Positions 17,884-25,720 are shown, numbered from the stretch's first letter. The stretch: DNA of 64,000 nt from Allopusillimonas lactea (GCF_021653995.1 NZ_JAJJOZ010000001.1:775397-839396); one strand, 5' to 3'. Numbers and translations: made by a program. Notes: generated by a model from the sequence alone, not told the origin.

Positions 17884-18978
17884 TTAGGCGTGCGTGCCGA
17901 TCAGGGCATTTGCCGATTGCACCGTGACCTTGCGTCGATTCTGAACCGCCTGCGACAGCCGCTCGAGCACCTGAACCGTGGTGTCCCAGCCTATGCAACC
18001 GTCGGTAATGCTCTGGCCATAAGTTAGCGGCTTGCCAGCCACCATATCCTGACGTCCGTCAACCAGGTGGCTTTCGACCATGACGCCGAACAGGCAATCA
18101 CCACCCGCCTCGAGTTGGCGGGAGACATCTTCGAGCACCTTGGGCTGATTGCGATAATCTTTGTTGCTGTTCGCATGGCTGGCGTCGACCATGATGCGTG
18201 GGCGCAGTTTGGCCTTGACGAGCTTGTCGCAAGCGTCGTGGACGCTGGCGGCATCGTAGTTGGGTGCTTTGCCGCCGCGCAGGATGATGTGGCAGTCGTT
18301 GTTGCCGACCGTGGACACAATGGCTGAATGACCGCCCTTGGTAACAGACAGGAAGTGGTGCGGCTGCGACGCCGCCTGGATAGCATCCATGGCGATCTTG
18401 ATATTGCCATCGGTGCCATTCTTGAAGCCAACGGGACACGAGAGCCCGGAAGCCAGCTCACGATGAACCTGGCTTTCGGTTGTACGCGCCCCGATGGCGC
18501 CCCAGGCGACCAGGTCGGCAATATACTGCGGCGTGATCATATCCAGGAACTCACAGCCCGCGGGCAGGCCCAGGTCGTTGACGTTGATGAGCAACTCGCG
18601 CGCCGTACGCAGGCCTAGATTGATGTTGAAGCTGCCGTCCAGGCCTGGATCGTTGATCAGGCCCTTCCAGCCTACCGTGGTGCGCGGCTTCTCGAAGTAG
18701 ACGCGCATGATGATTTCGAGATCGCCCTGGAAGCGTGTGCGCTGCTCGACCAGGCGGCGTGCGTACTCGAGCCCCGCTTCTGGATTGTGGATGGAACATG
18801 GCCCCACGATAACCACCAACCGGTCGTCATTGCCGTACAGAATATTGTGGACCGCGCGGCGCGCGTCGTGCACGACAGTCGAAATCGCCGGTGTGCAGGG
18901 AAATTCTCGCATTACATGCGCCGGCGGGCTCAATTCTTTGATTTCCCGGATTCGCAAGTCATCGGTATTGTGGGACAC
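17884..18978 (-). CDS. aroG: 3-deoxy-7-phosphoheptulonate (DAHP) synthase, class I
   Basis: 364-residue first enzyme of the shikimate pathway, joining phosphoenolpyruvate and erythrose 4-phosphate. It closely follows the AroG/AroF/AroH type: VVIVGPCSIHNPEAGLEYA, MRVYFEKPRTTVGWKGLINDP (in part), GCEFLDMITPQY, GARTTESQVHRELASGLSCPVGFKNGTDG and VDASHANSNKDYRNQ are all present. The start is GTG at 18978 (VSHNTDDLRIREIKEL), with GGAGT seven bases before it, matching E. coli AroG length. The transcript begins with a Phe-rich leader peptide and a terminator-like stem, so expression is probably attenuated by phenylalanine. Confidence 0.96.
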   Translation of the reverse strand: MSHNTDDLRIREIKELSPPAHVMREFPCTPAISTVVHDARRAVHNILYGNDDRLVVIVGPCSIHNPEAGLEYARRLVEQRTRFQGDLEIIMRVYFEKPRTTVGWKGLINDPGLDGSFNINLGLRTARELLINVNDLGLPAGCEFLDMITPQYIADLVAWGAIGARTTESQVHRELASGLSCPVGFKNGTDGNIKIAMDAIQAASQPHHFLSVTKGGHSAIVSTVGNNDCHIILRGGKAPNYDAASVHDACDKLVKAKLRPRIMVDASHANSNKDYRNQPKVLEDVSRQLEAGGDCLFGVMVESHLVDGRQDMVAGKPLTYGQSITDGCIGWDTTVQVLERLSQAVQNRRKVTVQSANALIGTHA

Positions 18979-19018
18979 GGTATTACTCCAGAGTATTTTG
19001 CCAGCCTGCGCGCGGAAC

Positions 19019-19051
19019 AAAAAAGCCGCCTAGCGAAGCTGGCGGCTTTTT
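19019..19051 (-). terminator. Attenuator terminator in the aroG leader
   Basis: On the transcript, AAAAAGCCGCCAGC pairs with GCU-A-GGCGGCUUUUUU around a UUC loop, ending in six U. It lies between the leader-peptide stop (19069) and the aroG start (18978), so it can stop transcription before aroG. The 5' arm (19038-19051) can instead pair with GCUGGUGG inside the leader ORF (19095-19102), which would act as antiterminator. Confidence 0.8.
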
Positions 19052-19068
19052 GGGGAATTCGCTTGTTT

Positions 19069-19152
19069 TTACAGTGTACAGCGCGTCCCTTCCTCCACCA
19101 GCGGTTTTGGAAACGTAAAGTAAAAGAAGAAAAAGGACACGGTGCGGTACAT
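19069..19152 (-). CDS. Phe-rich leader peptide of aroG (27 residues)
   Basis: A 27-codon frame begins with ATG at 19152 and ends with TAA at 19069. It reads MYRTVSFFFFYFTFPKP...; six of residues 7-14 are Phe and one is Tyr. Two further overlapping features mark it as an attenuator peptide: its distal part encodes GCUGGUGG, which is complementary to the 5' arm of the downstream terminator, and an earlier stretch GUCCUUUUU can pair with the following GGAAGGGAC. Ribosome stalling at uncharged tRNA-Phe would thus favour the antiterminator. AGGAT lies about ten bases before the ATG but overlaps the predicted -10 box, so this peptide may be translated from a nearly leaderless mRNA. Confidence 0.82.
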   Translation of the reverse strand: MYRTVSFFFFYFTFPKPLVEEGTRCTL

Positions 19153-19160
19153 AGTGGTAA

Positions 19161-19189
19161 ATCCTAGCACACCTCATTTGCCTTGCCAA
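19161..19189 (-). promoter_or_regulatory. Promoter of aroG leader transcript
   Basis: TTGGCA (-35, 19184-19189) and TAGGAT (-10, 19161-19166) on the minus strand are separated by 17 bases. The expected transcription start is only a few bases before the leader-peptide ATG at 19152. Confidence 0.65.
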
Positions 19190-19399
19190 CAGAATTTTCT
19201 GTAGCGGGCGGGCACCGCAGGCTTATCCGTCGCCCTTTTGCAATCGCCCCGTCCACGGCCGGCGGATCATGCGCCGCCTGCCTTGCGCAACACATCCCCC
19301 CGGTAATCCGCCTCTGCATCACAGCAACGTATCTGCGCATCCCTTACACCTGCGCCCGAAACTGCCACCTGTCCCAGGAAAAAACATCCTCCTTCTAAC
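19190..19399. other. Gap between the divergent aroG and ehuB promoters
   Basis: Part of the 420-base divergent region between the aroG leader and ehuB. No coding frame, RNA or repeat was recognised in this part. Confidence 0.5.
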
Positions 19400-19432
19400 G
19401 ATTTGAGTTGAAATCATCATATCGTGTATGAT
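19400..19432 (+). promoter_or_regulatory. ehu promoter with shared ect/ehu palindromic operator
   Basis: The palindromic site GATTTGAGTTGAAATC occupies 19400-19415 (arms GATTT/AAATC). It overlaps a possible -35 box TTGAGT (19403-19408), followed after 18 bases by TATGAT (19427-19432) as -10 box. The same 16-base site, differing at one central base, precedes the ectoine synthesis operon at 28689-28704. A regulator bound here would block RNA polymerase. The predicted mRNA has a long (about 130 bases) 5' leader before ehuB. Confidence 0.65.
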
Positions 19433-19572
19433 TTTTCTCGTTAAGATCACACCCATAACAATTGGCAAAGCACGCCTGCAAAGCATGGGCATGGCATCCT
19501 CCGCATCGTTTCCGCGGAACATGCATATGGCATTTTGTCGGGCATTTTGCATAACCGAACAAAGGAACGCCG

Positions 19573-20430
19573 ATGAATACGCTGCGCAGAACTACGCTTA
19601 TGACACTTGCCGCCCTGATAGTCGGCGGTGCGGCCACCCACGCCGGCGCTGTCACCCTCGAGCAGGTCAAGCAACGCGGCACTGTCCGGATCGCAGTGGC
19701 CAATGAAATTCCCTATGGCTTCATGGATATGAGCGGCAAGCCCAAGGGCGCCGGCCCTGAAGTAGCGCAGCACATCATGGAAAAGTTGGGCATTGAAAAG
19801 ATTGAATGGGTCACCACCAACTTTGGCTCCCTTATTCCGGGGCTACGTGCCAACCGCTTCGACATGGTTGCCGCCGAGATGGCCATCTTGCCGCAACGCT
19901 GCAAAGAAGTACTGTTTTCAGAACCCAACAGTTCATATGGCGAAGGCCTGTTGGTTGCCCAAGGCAACCCCGATAACCTCCACAGCTACGAAGCTTTCGC
20001 CAAGAACGGCAAAAAGATCGCCATCATGGCCGGCGCCGACCAGCTCGAAATGCTGCAGGCGCTTGGCGTGCCAGGCGCACAGATGATCACGATCTCGAAC
20101 AATGCCGACGCGATTTCCACCATTACCACCGGCCGTGCCAGCGCCTACGCGGCCACGGGGCTGACGGTGGCCGAACTGGCCGAGAAGGGCAAGAAGGTGG
20201 AGTCTGCCGCCAATTTCAAGGATCCGGTGATTGATGGCGAGCCGGTACGCAGCTGGGGGGCCTTCACCTTCGGCGAGGGTTCCGAGAGCCTGCGCGATGC
20301 GGTCAATACCGAACTGGCCGCCTTCAAAAAGACAGACGACTGGAAGCGCATCCTGTCCGAGTACGGCTTCAACGAAAACGATCAACAAGCCTCATTCACT
20401 AAAACCACCGCGCAACTCTGCAAGGGTTGA
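19573..20430 (+). CDS. ehuB: Ectoine/hydroxyectoine ABC transporter substrate-binding protein
   Basis: 285-residue periplasmic binding protein of the polar amino acid family. The signal peptide covers about residues 1-26 (ends THAGA). The mature part begins TLEQVKQRGTVRIAVANEIPYGFMDMSGKPKGAGPEVAQHIM, close to EhuB proteins. AAAGGAA stands before the ATG. It is the first gene of the ehuBCDA operon and delivers ectoine-type compatible solutes to the EhuC/D channel. The link to ectoine is supported by the full gene order, by the ectoine synthesis operon 4 kb away, and by the shared operator. Confidence 0.9.
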   Translation: MNTLRRTTLMTLAALIVGGAATHAGAVTLEQVKQRGTVRIAVANEIPYGFMDMSGKPKGAGPEVAQHIMEKLGIEKIEWVTTNFGSLIPGLRANRFDMVAAEMAILPQRCKEVLFSEPNSSYGEGLLVAQGNPDNLHSYEAFAKNGKKIAIMAGADQLEMLQALGVPGAQMITISNNADAISTITTGRASAYAATGLTVAELAEKGKKVESAANFKDPVIDGEPVRSWGAFTFGEGSESLRDAVNTELAAFKKTDDWKRILSEYGFNENDQQASFTKTTAQLCKG

Positions 20431-20436
20431 CGGCGC

Positions 20437-21108
20437 ATGAATTGGCTGAGTTACAGCGTACCGTTGCTGGAAGGCGCGTGGATCACCGTGCAGTTGACGG
20501 TCTATTCGACCATCCTGGGCACGGCCACCGCCTTCTTGTTCGGCATCGGCAAACTGTCCAGCAACTGGTTCATCAAAGGTGTGTCGCTGTGCTTTATCGA
20601 GGTTTTCCGCGGCACGTCTCTGCTGGTCCAGCTGTTCTGGCTTTATTTTGCGCTGCCTGTGCTGGGGCAGCAGTTGGGTCTGGATTTGCGCATGCCGCCT
20701 GTGCTGACCGGCACGCTCGCACTGGGGCTGAACATCGGCGCCTATGGCGCAGAAGTGGTGCGCGGCGCGATACAAGCCGTACCGCCCACCCAGTACGAAG
20801 CTGCCAAAGCGCTGGATTTCTCCCCCAGACACACGCTCTGGCGCATTGCACTGCCCCAGGCGATACCCGAAATGATGCCCAGTTTCGGCAATCTTGCTAT
20901 CCAGAACCTCAAGGACACGGCACTAGTCTCGCTGATCAGTCTGGGCGATATGACCTTTCGCGCTGAACAGATACGCAACTTCACCCAGGACAGCGTAGGC
21001 GTGTATACGCTGCTGTTGCTGATGTACTTTGGCATGGCACTGGTACTTACAGGGCTGATGAAGCTGCTCGAGCGCTCTGTGGGGCGCTGGCGCCCCGGGA
21101 GGGCCTGA
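20437..21108 (+). CDS. ehuC: Ectoine/hydroxyectoine ABC transporter permease EhuC
   Basis: 223-residue HisM-type inner-membrane permease with about five hydrophobic segments. The EAA loop, with EAAKALDFSPRHTLWRIALPQAIP, contacts the ATPase. EVFRGTSLLVQLFWLYFALP is the usual motif of amino acid permeases. It begins six bases after ehuB and is followed after one base by ehuD. Confidence 0.9.
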   Translation: MNWLSYSVPLLEGAWITVQLTVYSTILGTATAFLFGIGKLSSNWFIKGVSLCFIEVFRGTSLLVQLFWLYFALPVLGQQLGLDLRMPPVLTGTLALGLNIGAYGAEVVRGAIQAVPPTQYEAAKALDFSPRHTLWRIALPQAIPEMMPSFGNLAIQNLKDTALVSLISLGDMTFRAEQIRNFTQDSVGVYTLLLLMYFGMALVLTGLMKLLERSVGRWRPGRA

Positions 21109-21109
21109 C

Positions 21110-21802
21110 ATGCTGTTCGGCATAGAATGGGACACCTCGAGCGGGGCCGCACTGGCGCTGTCCATTCTCCCCATCCTGCTCAAAGGTCTGCTTGTCACGG
21201 TCCAGGCCACAGCGGTGGGCTTTGTCATCGCCGCGCTGCTGGGGCTTGCGCTGGCAGCGCTCAAGTCTGCACCCCAGCGCGTCGTGGCCTGGCCCGCACG
21301 CGCGGTGGCCGAGTTTCTGCGCGATACACCATTGCTGGTGCAAGTGTTTTTCCTGTATTACGTGCTGCCCGAGTACGGTATTGTGCTGCCGGCCTTCCTG
21401 ACCGGGGCACTGGCGCTTGGGCTGCAGTACAGCGCATATATGTCTGAAGTCTATCGAGCCGGGATAGAGTCGGTACACCGGGGCCAGACAGAAGCCGCAT
21501 GCGCTCTCGATCTGTCCCCCGCACGCCGCTTCGGCGTCATCATCCTGCCGCAGGCGATCCCTCGCATTATCCCCGCCATGGGCAATTACCTGGTTTCGAT
21601 CATGAAAGATGTACCGGTACTGTCTGTAGTGTCGATTCTGGAAATGCTCAATGTCGCCAAAATCATTGGCGACCGCACCTTCAACTACCTGATACCGATC
21701 TCCATGGTTGGCGGCATTTATCTGCTGCTGACCCTGGTGGCCTCGGGCGCGGTACGCTACCTGGACAAGCGCCTGCCCAAGCAAGGAATTCCGCTGAAAT
21801 GA
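21110..21802 (+). CDS. ehuD: Ectoine/hydroxyectoine ABC transporter permease EhuD
   Basis: 230-residue second permease subunit of the Ehu importer. AEFLRDTPLLVQVFFLYYVLPEYG and the EAA loop EAACALDLSPARRFGVIILPQAIPRIIPAMGNY mark the amino acid permease family. It begins one base after the ehuC stop and overlaps ehuA (ATGA at 21799-21802), so the four genes are translationally linked. Confidence 0.9.
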   Translation: MLFGIEWDTSSGAALALSILPILLKGLLVTVQATAVGFVIAALLGLALAALKSAPQRVVAWPARAVAEFLRDTPLLVQVFFLYYVLPEYGIVLPAFLTGALALGLQYSAYMSEVYRAGIESVHRGQTEAACALDLSPARRFGVIILPQAIPRIIPAMGNYLVSIMKDVPVLSVVSILEMLNVAKIIGDRTFNYLIPISMVGGIYLLLTLVASGAVRYLDKRLPKQGIPLK

Positions 21803-22575
21803 ACGAAGCCATCATTACATTCGATAAAGTCGTTAAACGCTTCGGCGACGTTACCGTGCTCGATGAACTCGACTTCACAGTAAAAAAGGGCGAGAAAGTC
21901 AGCATCATTGGCCCCTCCGGATCAGGCAAATCCACGGTGCTGCGCATTCTCATGACGCTGGAAACAATAGACGACGGTGTAATCTGGGTCGACAACGAGC
22001 CGCTATGGCATGAAACACGCAACGGCAGCCTGGTTCCCGCCAGCGAATCTCACTTGCGTGATATGCGCAAAAAAATGGGCATGGTCTTTCAACAGTTCAA
22101 TCTGTTTCCCCACATGACCGTGCGGCGCAATATCACCGAAGCGCCGATCCATGTTCTGGGGCTGTCACGCGAGGAAGCCACGGAGCGGGCCGATACCTAC
22201 CTAAGCCTGGTAGGGCTGTCCGATCAAGCTGATAAATTTCCCTCTCAGCTTTCCGGAGGGCAGCAGCAGCGTGTGGCTATTGCCCGCGCACTGGCGATGC
22301 GCCCCAATATCATGCTGTTCGATGAGCCAACATCGGCACTGGACCCGGAACTGGTGGGCGAAGTGCTTTCCGTCATCCAGCGCCTGGCTGACGAGCAAGA
22401 CCTGACCATGCTGCTGGTGACGCACGAAATGCAGTTCGCCAAACAGATTTCAGATCGTGTCTGCTTTTTCGACAAAGGAAAGATTGTCGAACAGGGGCCG
22501 CCGGAACAAGTGATGGTAGAACCTCGCGAAGCGCGCACCCAGGAGTTCCTCAAGGCCTTCATCACCCCCGCCTGA
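21799..22575 (+). CDS. ehuA: Ectoine/hydroxyectoine ABC transporter ATP-binding protein EhuA
   Basis: 258-residue ATPase of the amino acid/ectoine importer. Walker A is GPSGSGKST (about residues 35-43), signature LSGGQQQRVAIARAL, Walker B IMLFDEPTSALDPELV, H-loop LVTHEM. The start ATG overlaps the ehuD stop; the open frame extending further upstream is a shadow of ehuD. A short insert (ETRNGSLVPASESHLRDMRKKMG) before the Q-loop is also typical of EhuA proteins as I know them. Last gene of ehuBCDA; no terminator was recognised after it. Confidence 0.92.
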   Translation: MNEAIITFDKVVKRFGDVTVLDELDFTVKKGEKVSIIGPSGSGKSTVLRILMTLETIDDGVIWVDNEPLWHETRNGSLVPASESHLRDMRKKMGMVFQQFNLFPHMTVRRNITEAPIHVLGLSREEATERADTYLSLVGLSDQADKFPSQLSGGQQQRVAIARALAMRPNIMLFDEPTSALDPELVGEVLSVIQRLADEQDLTMLLVTHEMQFAKQISDRVCFFDKGKIVEQGPPEQVMVEPREARTQEFLKAFITPA

Positions 22576-22602
22576 TATGTCGCCGGACTCAAACAGGGCC
22601 GG

Positions 22603-22638
22603 GTCGGGAACGGCTGCGGTGGTGCGGGCATCCAATGC
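22603..22638 (+). promoter_or_regulatory. ECF-type promoter of the cupredoxin operon
   Basis: GTCGGGAACGG (22603-22613), 14 bases, then GCATCCAATGC (22628-22638). The GGAAC core is typical of -35 boxes used by ECF sigma factors. The same two blocks with identical spacing stand upstream of the nearby ECF sigma gene (24581-24616, minus). The -10 block ends 35 bases before the start of the exported protein gene. Confidence 0.8.
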
Positions 22639-22673
22639 GGTGAGTTCCACTTATCTCACCACGGAGGTTTTCC

Positions 22674-23114
22674 ATGTCCAAACCCGTCTATGCCCTTATC
22701 GCCGCCGCAGCGCTGGCTTTCAGCCCGATGTATACCTTCGCGGCACAGCACAGCAAGGCCGCTCCCACGACGCTCAAGTCACCCCCCCCCGCCCCCTACC
22801 AGGCGGTGAGCAAACTGGTCAAACTGCCTGACTTCCTGCCCGGCATGGGCCAGCTTTTCGTCGATCCCGCCACTTTGCCGGCAGGCCCGTTTTTGGCCTA
22901 TGACCACGACGGCAAGCTGGTCAGCACCATCTATATGGTGCCGCTCTCGGCCATGAAGGCCGACATGAAGCTGGACAACCTGAAGGTCGGCAACAAGAAA
23001 GTTGACCACGTTGATATGTACTACAACGCCGGCCACCCGGGTGTTGCCGAGCCGCACGTGCATATCGTGTTGTGGCATGTACCGGCAAACGGGGAGGCAC
23101 GGGTCGCCAAATGA
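22674..23114 (+). CDS. Exported His-containing protein of unknown function, cupredoxin partner
   Basis: 146-residue protein with a signal peptide (about residues 1-24, ending TFAAQ). Its C-terminal half holds a histidine cluster: H112, H121, H128, H130 and H135 within DHVDMYYNAGH...PHVHIVLWH, suited to metal binding. I do not recognise the family with certainty. GGAGG lies six bases before the ATG, and an inverted repeat GGTGAG/CTCACC (22639-22660) sits just upstream. Its stop overlaps the start of a cupredoxin gene (ATGA), and an ECF-type promoter stands before it, so the two proteins are likely made together in response to a stress sensed by the ECF system. Confidence 0.75.
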   Translation: MSKPVYALIAAAALAFSPMYTFAAQHSKAAPTTLKSPPPAPYQAVSKLVKLPDFLPGMGQLFVDPATLPAGPFLAYDHDGKLVSTIYMVPLSAMKADMKLDNLKVGNKKVDHVDMYYNAGHPGVAEPHVHIVLWHVPANGEARVAK

Positions 23115-23647
23115 ACATGATCATGCTGCCTGACACCCGCCGGCGCCTGCTGTTGGCCGCGGGCGGTGGGTTGTTATTGTCGGGGTTCTGGCATGCCCGT
23201 CCCAGCTTTGCGGCCGGCGTCGTCGACATTGCCATGGCAGGTGCGAACGGGGGCGCCGATGTATGGTTCCGTCCCCGAGGCGTGCTGATCCAGCCAGGCC
23301 AGACCGTGCGCTGGACCAATCAGGAAACCGGCAATGTCCACACCGCAACAGCCTATCATCCCGCCAATGGCGGCAAATCGTTGCGCATACCCAAAGGCGC
23401 AAAACCCTGGGATTCGGACTACCTGATGCCCGGCCAGTCATTCTCTGTAACCTTAGAAGTGCCGGGCGTGTACGACTACTTCTGCCTGCCCCATGAGCAC
23501 GCCGGCATGGTGGGACGGATTATCGTCGCCGAACCCGAAGCCGGCGTCGAAGCCCTGCGTGCGATGTCGGATCCCCAACTGCCGTCCGCGGCTACGCAGG
23601 GATTCGTAGCGATCGCGGAAATCATGCAAAAGCAGGTGGTTGAATGA
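23111..23647 (+). CDS. Exported plastocyanin/azurin-type cupredoxin
   Basis: 178-residue exported blue-copper protein. The N-terminus DTRRRLLLAAGGGLLLSGFW (from residue 8) resembles a Tat or Sec signal, with cleavage near ARPSFA-A. The four type 1 copper ligands are visible: H77 (NVHTAT), C125, H128 and M133 in FCLPHEHAGM. About 45 residues follow the copper site, with a helix-like end. The start is at the ATG overlapping the preceding gene's stop, not at an upstream frame. It should carry electrons or bind copper in the periplasm. It faces the ECF sigma gene, with a strong hairpin between them. Confidence 0.88.
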   Translation: MNMIMLPDTRRRLLLAAGGGLLLSGFWHARPSFAAGVVDIAMAGANGGADVWFRPRGVLIQPGQTVRWTNQETGNVHTATAYHPANGGKSLRIPKGAKPWDSDYLMPGQSFSVTLEVPGVYDYFCLPHEHAGMVGRIIVAEPEAGVEALRAMSDPQLPSAATQGFVAIAEIMQKQVVE

Positions 23648-23696
23648 AGCAATGACAGGCGTGCAGTTGAAAACACCAACAGCTTGCGCCCCCGAT

Positions 23697-23734
23697 GCAT
23701 AGGCCGCAGCCGGAAACTCGGCCGCGGCCTATGC
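23697..23734. terminator. Hairpin between convergent cupredoxin and ECF sigma genes
   Basis: Arms GCATAGGCCGC and GCGGCCTATGC match perfectly over 11 bases around a 16-base loop. There is no U-run on either side, so it is a probable but non-classical bidirectional stop. Confidence 0.5.
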
Positions 23735-23848
23735 GATCGCCTGTCTCGCACCCCGGCTTCGAGGCGCATGCCCTCTGATTCGATCAGAATTAAAGAAACG
23801 CAACGCGAACGCATGCCGGATGCAAGGGTGCAGCCCCCTGCCATCCGA

Positions 23849-24556
23849 TCAGGATTGACGGGGTTCGCGTGTGATGCGTGCCAGCACGGCCTCGACGATC
23901 CGGTCGCAGCGCTCACCATCAAAGGCGAAAGCATCGCGGCTGGCGGTGTCCATGTCTCCGGACAGCGCCTCACGCAGCCGTTGACGCGCACGCAAATATC
24001 GGGTGCGCACCGTGGCCTCGGGAATATCCAGCACTTGTGCCACTTCCACGGCCGGCATCTCCTCGACAGCGCGCAAGATGAAGACCGTACGGAAATCATC
24101 GGGCAATTCATCGATGCGCCGTTCGATCAGATGGCGTAGCTCACCGCGCCAGGCAAGCTGGGCGGGGCTGTCGTGTTGGCTTGCCGGGTGTTCCATGATA
24201 TCCAATAGGCTCGTGCCGTTGCTGTCGTCGTCCAATTGGATGACCGCCGCACGCCGTTTGTTCCGGCGCAGGCGGATGAGGGCTTCATTGATCGCAATGC
24301 GCGTAAGCCAGGTGGACAGTTGCGCCTCGGCGCGAAAAGTGGCGAGCGCGCAGTAGGCCTTCCAGTAGGCTTCCTGCACGGCGTCCTCCGCCTCGCTGTC
24401 ATCTTTGAGTATGCTGCGCGCAGCGCGATACAGGCGCGCGTTATAGCGCCGCATCAATACTTCGAATGCCTGGGTATCGCCTTGTGTGATGCGTCGTACC
24501 AGCGCATGATCGGTGTCTTCGGGGCACGACGCGGCAGGGGTGGCAACGGTATCCAT
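23849..24556 (-). CDS. ECF-type RNA polymerase sigma factor
   Basis: 235-residue sigma-70 family protein. Region 2 covers about residues 33-100 (DAVQEAYWKAYCALATFRAEAQLSTW in part), and region 4 about 142-196, with the helix-turn-helix AVEVAQVLDIPEATVRTRYLRARQRL. A tail of about 40 residues follows region 4 and contains one Cys (GERCDRIVEAVL). No anti-sigma gene lies next to it: the gene on one side is convergent and the other side is ectD. Its own promoter region carries the same bipartite element as the cupredoxin operon, so autoregulation and control of that operon are likely (inference). Confidence 0.93.
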   Translation of the reverse strand: MDTVATPAASCPEDTDHALVRRITQGDTQAFEVLMRRYNARLYRAARSILKDDSEAEDAVQEAYWKAYCALATFRAEAQLSTWLTRIAINEALIRLRRNKRRAAVIQLDDDSNGTSLLDIMEHPASQHDSPAQLAWRGELRHLIERRIDELPDDFRTVFILRAVEEMPAVEVAQVLDIPEATVRTRYLRARQRLREALSGDMDTASRDAFAFDGERCDRIVEAVLARITREPRQS

Positions 24557-24580
24557 ATCGCCTCTGAATAAAGCATGGAT

Positions 24581-24616
24581 GTATTGGATGCAGTGTCACC
24601 CCATTCCGTTCCCGAC
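24581..24616 (-). promoter_or_regulatory. ECF-type promoter of the sigma factor gene
   Basis: On the minus strand GTCGGGAACGG (24606-24616), 14 bases, then GCATCCAATAC (24581-24591), ending 24 bases before the sigma factor ATG. It is identical in 21 of 22 block positions and in spacing to the element at 22603-22638. Confidence 0.8.
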
Positions 24617-24736
24617 GCAAGCAGTGGCCGACCTGGCCTCCGCATCCCCTGCGCCGGCGTACGGGTGCGGCTCACAACAACGAGCCGCAGGCCGCGATCA
24701 GCGCCCCGTCCGACGCCGGCGCGGCCGGGCCGGCCA

Positions 24737-25660
24737 TCAGCCGGCCGTCGCGACTGCCTCGCTGGGGACCAGCGCATCAAAGCGACGGCGTGCCGCTATG
24801 TGTTCCGGGCGTGGCTTGAGCCCATACAAGGGAGCGCCCAGCGTATTCTCCATGCTGTTGTACACCATGAACACATTGGCACGCGGCCAGGGCGAAATAT
24901 TGCCGTTGGAGCCATGCATGGTGTTGCAGTCGAAAAACACGACGGAGCCCGCCTTGGCGGTCATGGGGCGGATACCGCCCTGCTCCGCCAGCAGTTGCAG
25001 ACTCAACGGGTCGGGCACGCCATACTCCTGCTTCTTGAGCGACTGCTTGTAGTGGTCGTCGGGGGTTTCGCCTAGGCAGGAAATGAACTGCGTATGCGAA
25101 CCAGGCACCAGCATGAGTGGCCCGTTGCAAGCATTGTTATCGGTCAGCAATACCGAGCAACTGAGCGCCCGCATGCGCGGCATACCGTCTTCGACATGCC
25201 AGGTTTCGAAATCCGAGTGCCAGTAGAATTCCTTGCCCTTGAAGCCAGGCTTCATATTGGCGCGCGACTGGTGCATATACACTTCGGAGCCAAGAATCTG
25301 GCGCGCCACATGAATCAGGCGTGGATCGCGTGCAAGCTTGGCAATACGGTCGCTGAGCTCATGCACACGGAAGATGGAACGCACGGCATCGCTGCCCGGC
25401 TCCGTAATGGCTTCCTCCAGCGCCGTGATTGCCGGATCGGTGCTCATGCGCCGGATTTCCTCCAGCAGCGCCTTCACGTCGGCCTCGTCGAAAACGTCTT
25501 CCAGCAGAATGAAGCCGTCGCGCGCGTAGCTGTCAAGTTGGCCGGCCGACAACGCATCGGCATAGGCGCCCTCGCCGTAAACAACCGGATCTTGCCGTGC
25601 AATGATCGCCGCGCTCCGGTCTGTACGCGACGCATAGATATCAGTCATGGTGGCTGTCAT
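24737..25660 (-). CDS. ectD: Ectoine 5-hydroxylase
   Basis: 307-residue Fe(II)/2-oxoglutarate dioxygenase that converts ectoine to 5-hydroxyectoine in the cytosol. The EctD signature FYWHSDFETWHVEDGMPR includes the iron ligands His and Asp of HSD; the distal His is in TMHGSNGN. The start is ATG at 25660 with AAGGAG eight bases upstream; a longer upstream frame is rejected. It is 60 bases downstream of ectC and the last gene of the operon. A GC-rich stem (24728-24746) overlaps its stop codon but has no U-run. Confidence 0.96.
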   Translation of the reverse strand: MTATMTDIYASRTDRSAAIIARQDPVVYGEGAYADALSAGQLDSYARDGFILLEDVFDEADVKALLEEIRRMSTDPAITALEEAITEPGSDAVRSIFRVHELSDRIAKLARDPRLIHVARQILGSEVYMHQSRANMKPGFKGKEFYWHSDFETWHVEDGMPRMRALSCSVLLTDNNACNGPLMLVPGSHTQFISCLGETPDDHYKQSLKKQEYGVPDPLSLQLLAEQGGIRPMTAKAGSVVFFDCNTMHGSNGNISPWPRANVFMVYNSMENTLGAPLYGLKPRPEHIAARRRFDALVPSEAVATAG

Positions 25661-25720
25661 GATGATTACTCCTTCCAAAGCACGCACGCGCCGCGGCGGG
25701 CGCATGCGCATCCTTCAACC

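Noticed and set aside
18983..19189. 68-codon minus-strand frame over the aroG leader
   Set aside because: It runs through the terminator and overlaps aroG's start in another frame; the Phe-rich 27-codon frame explains the region better.
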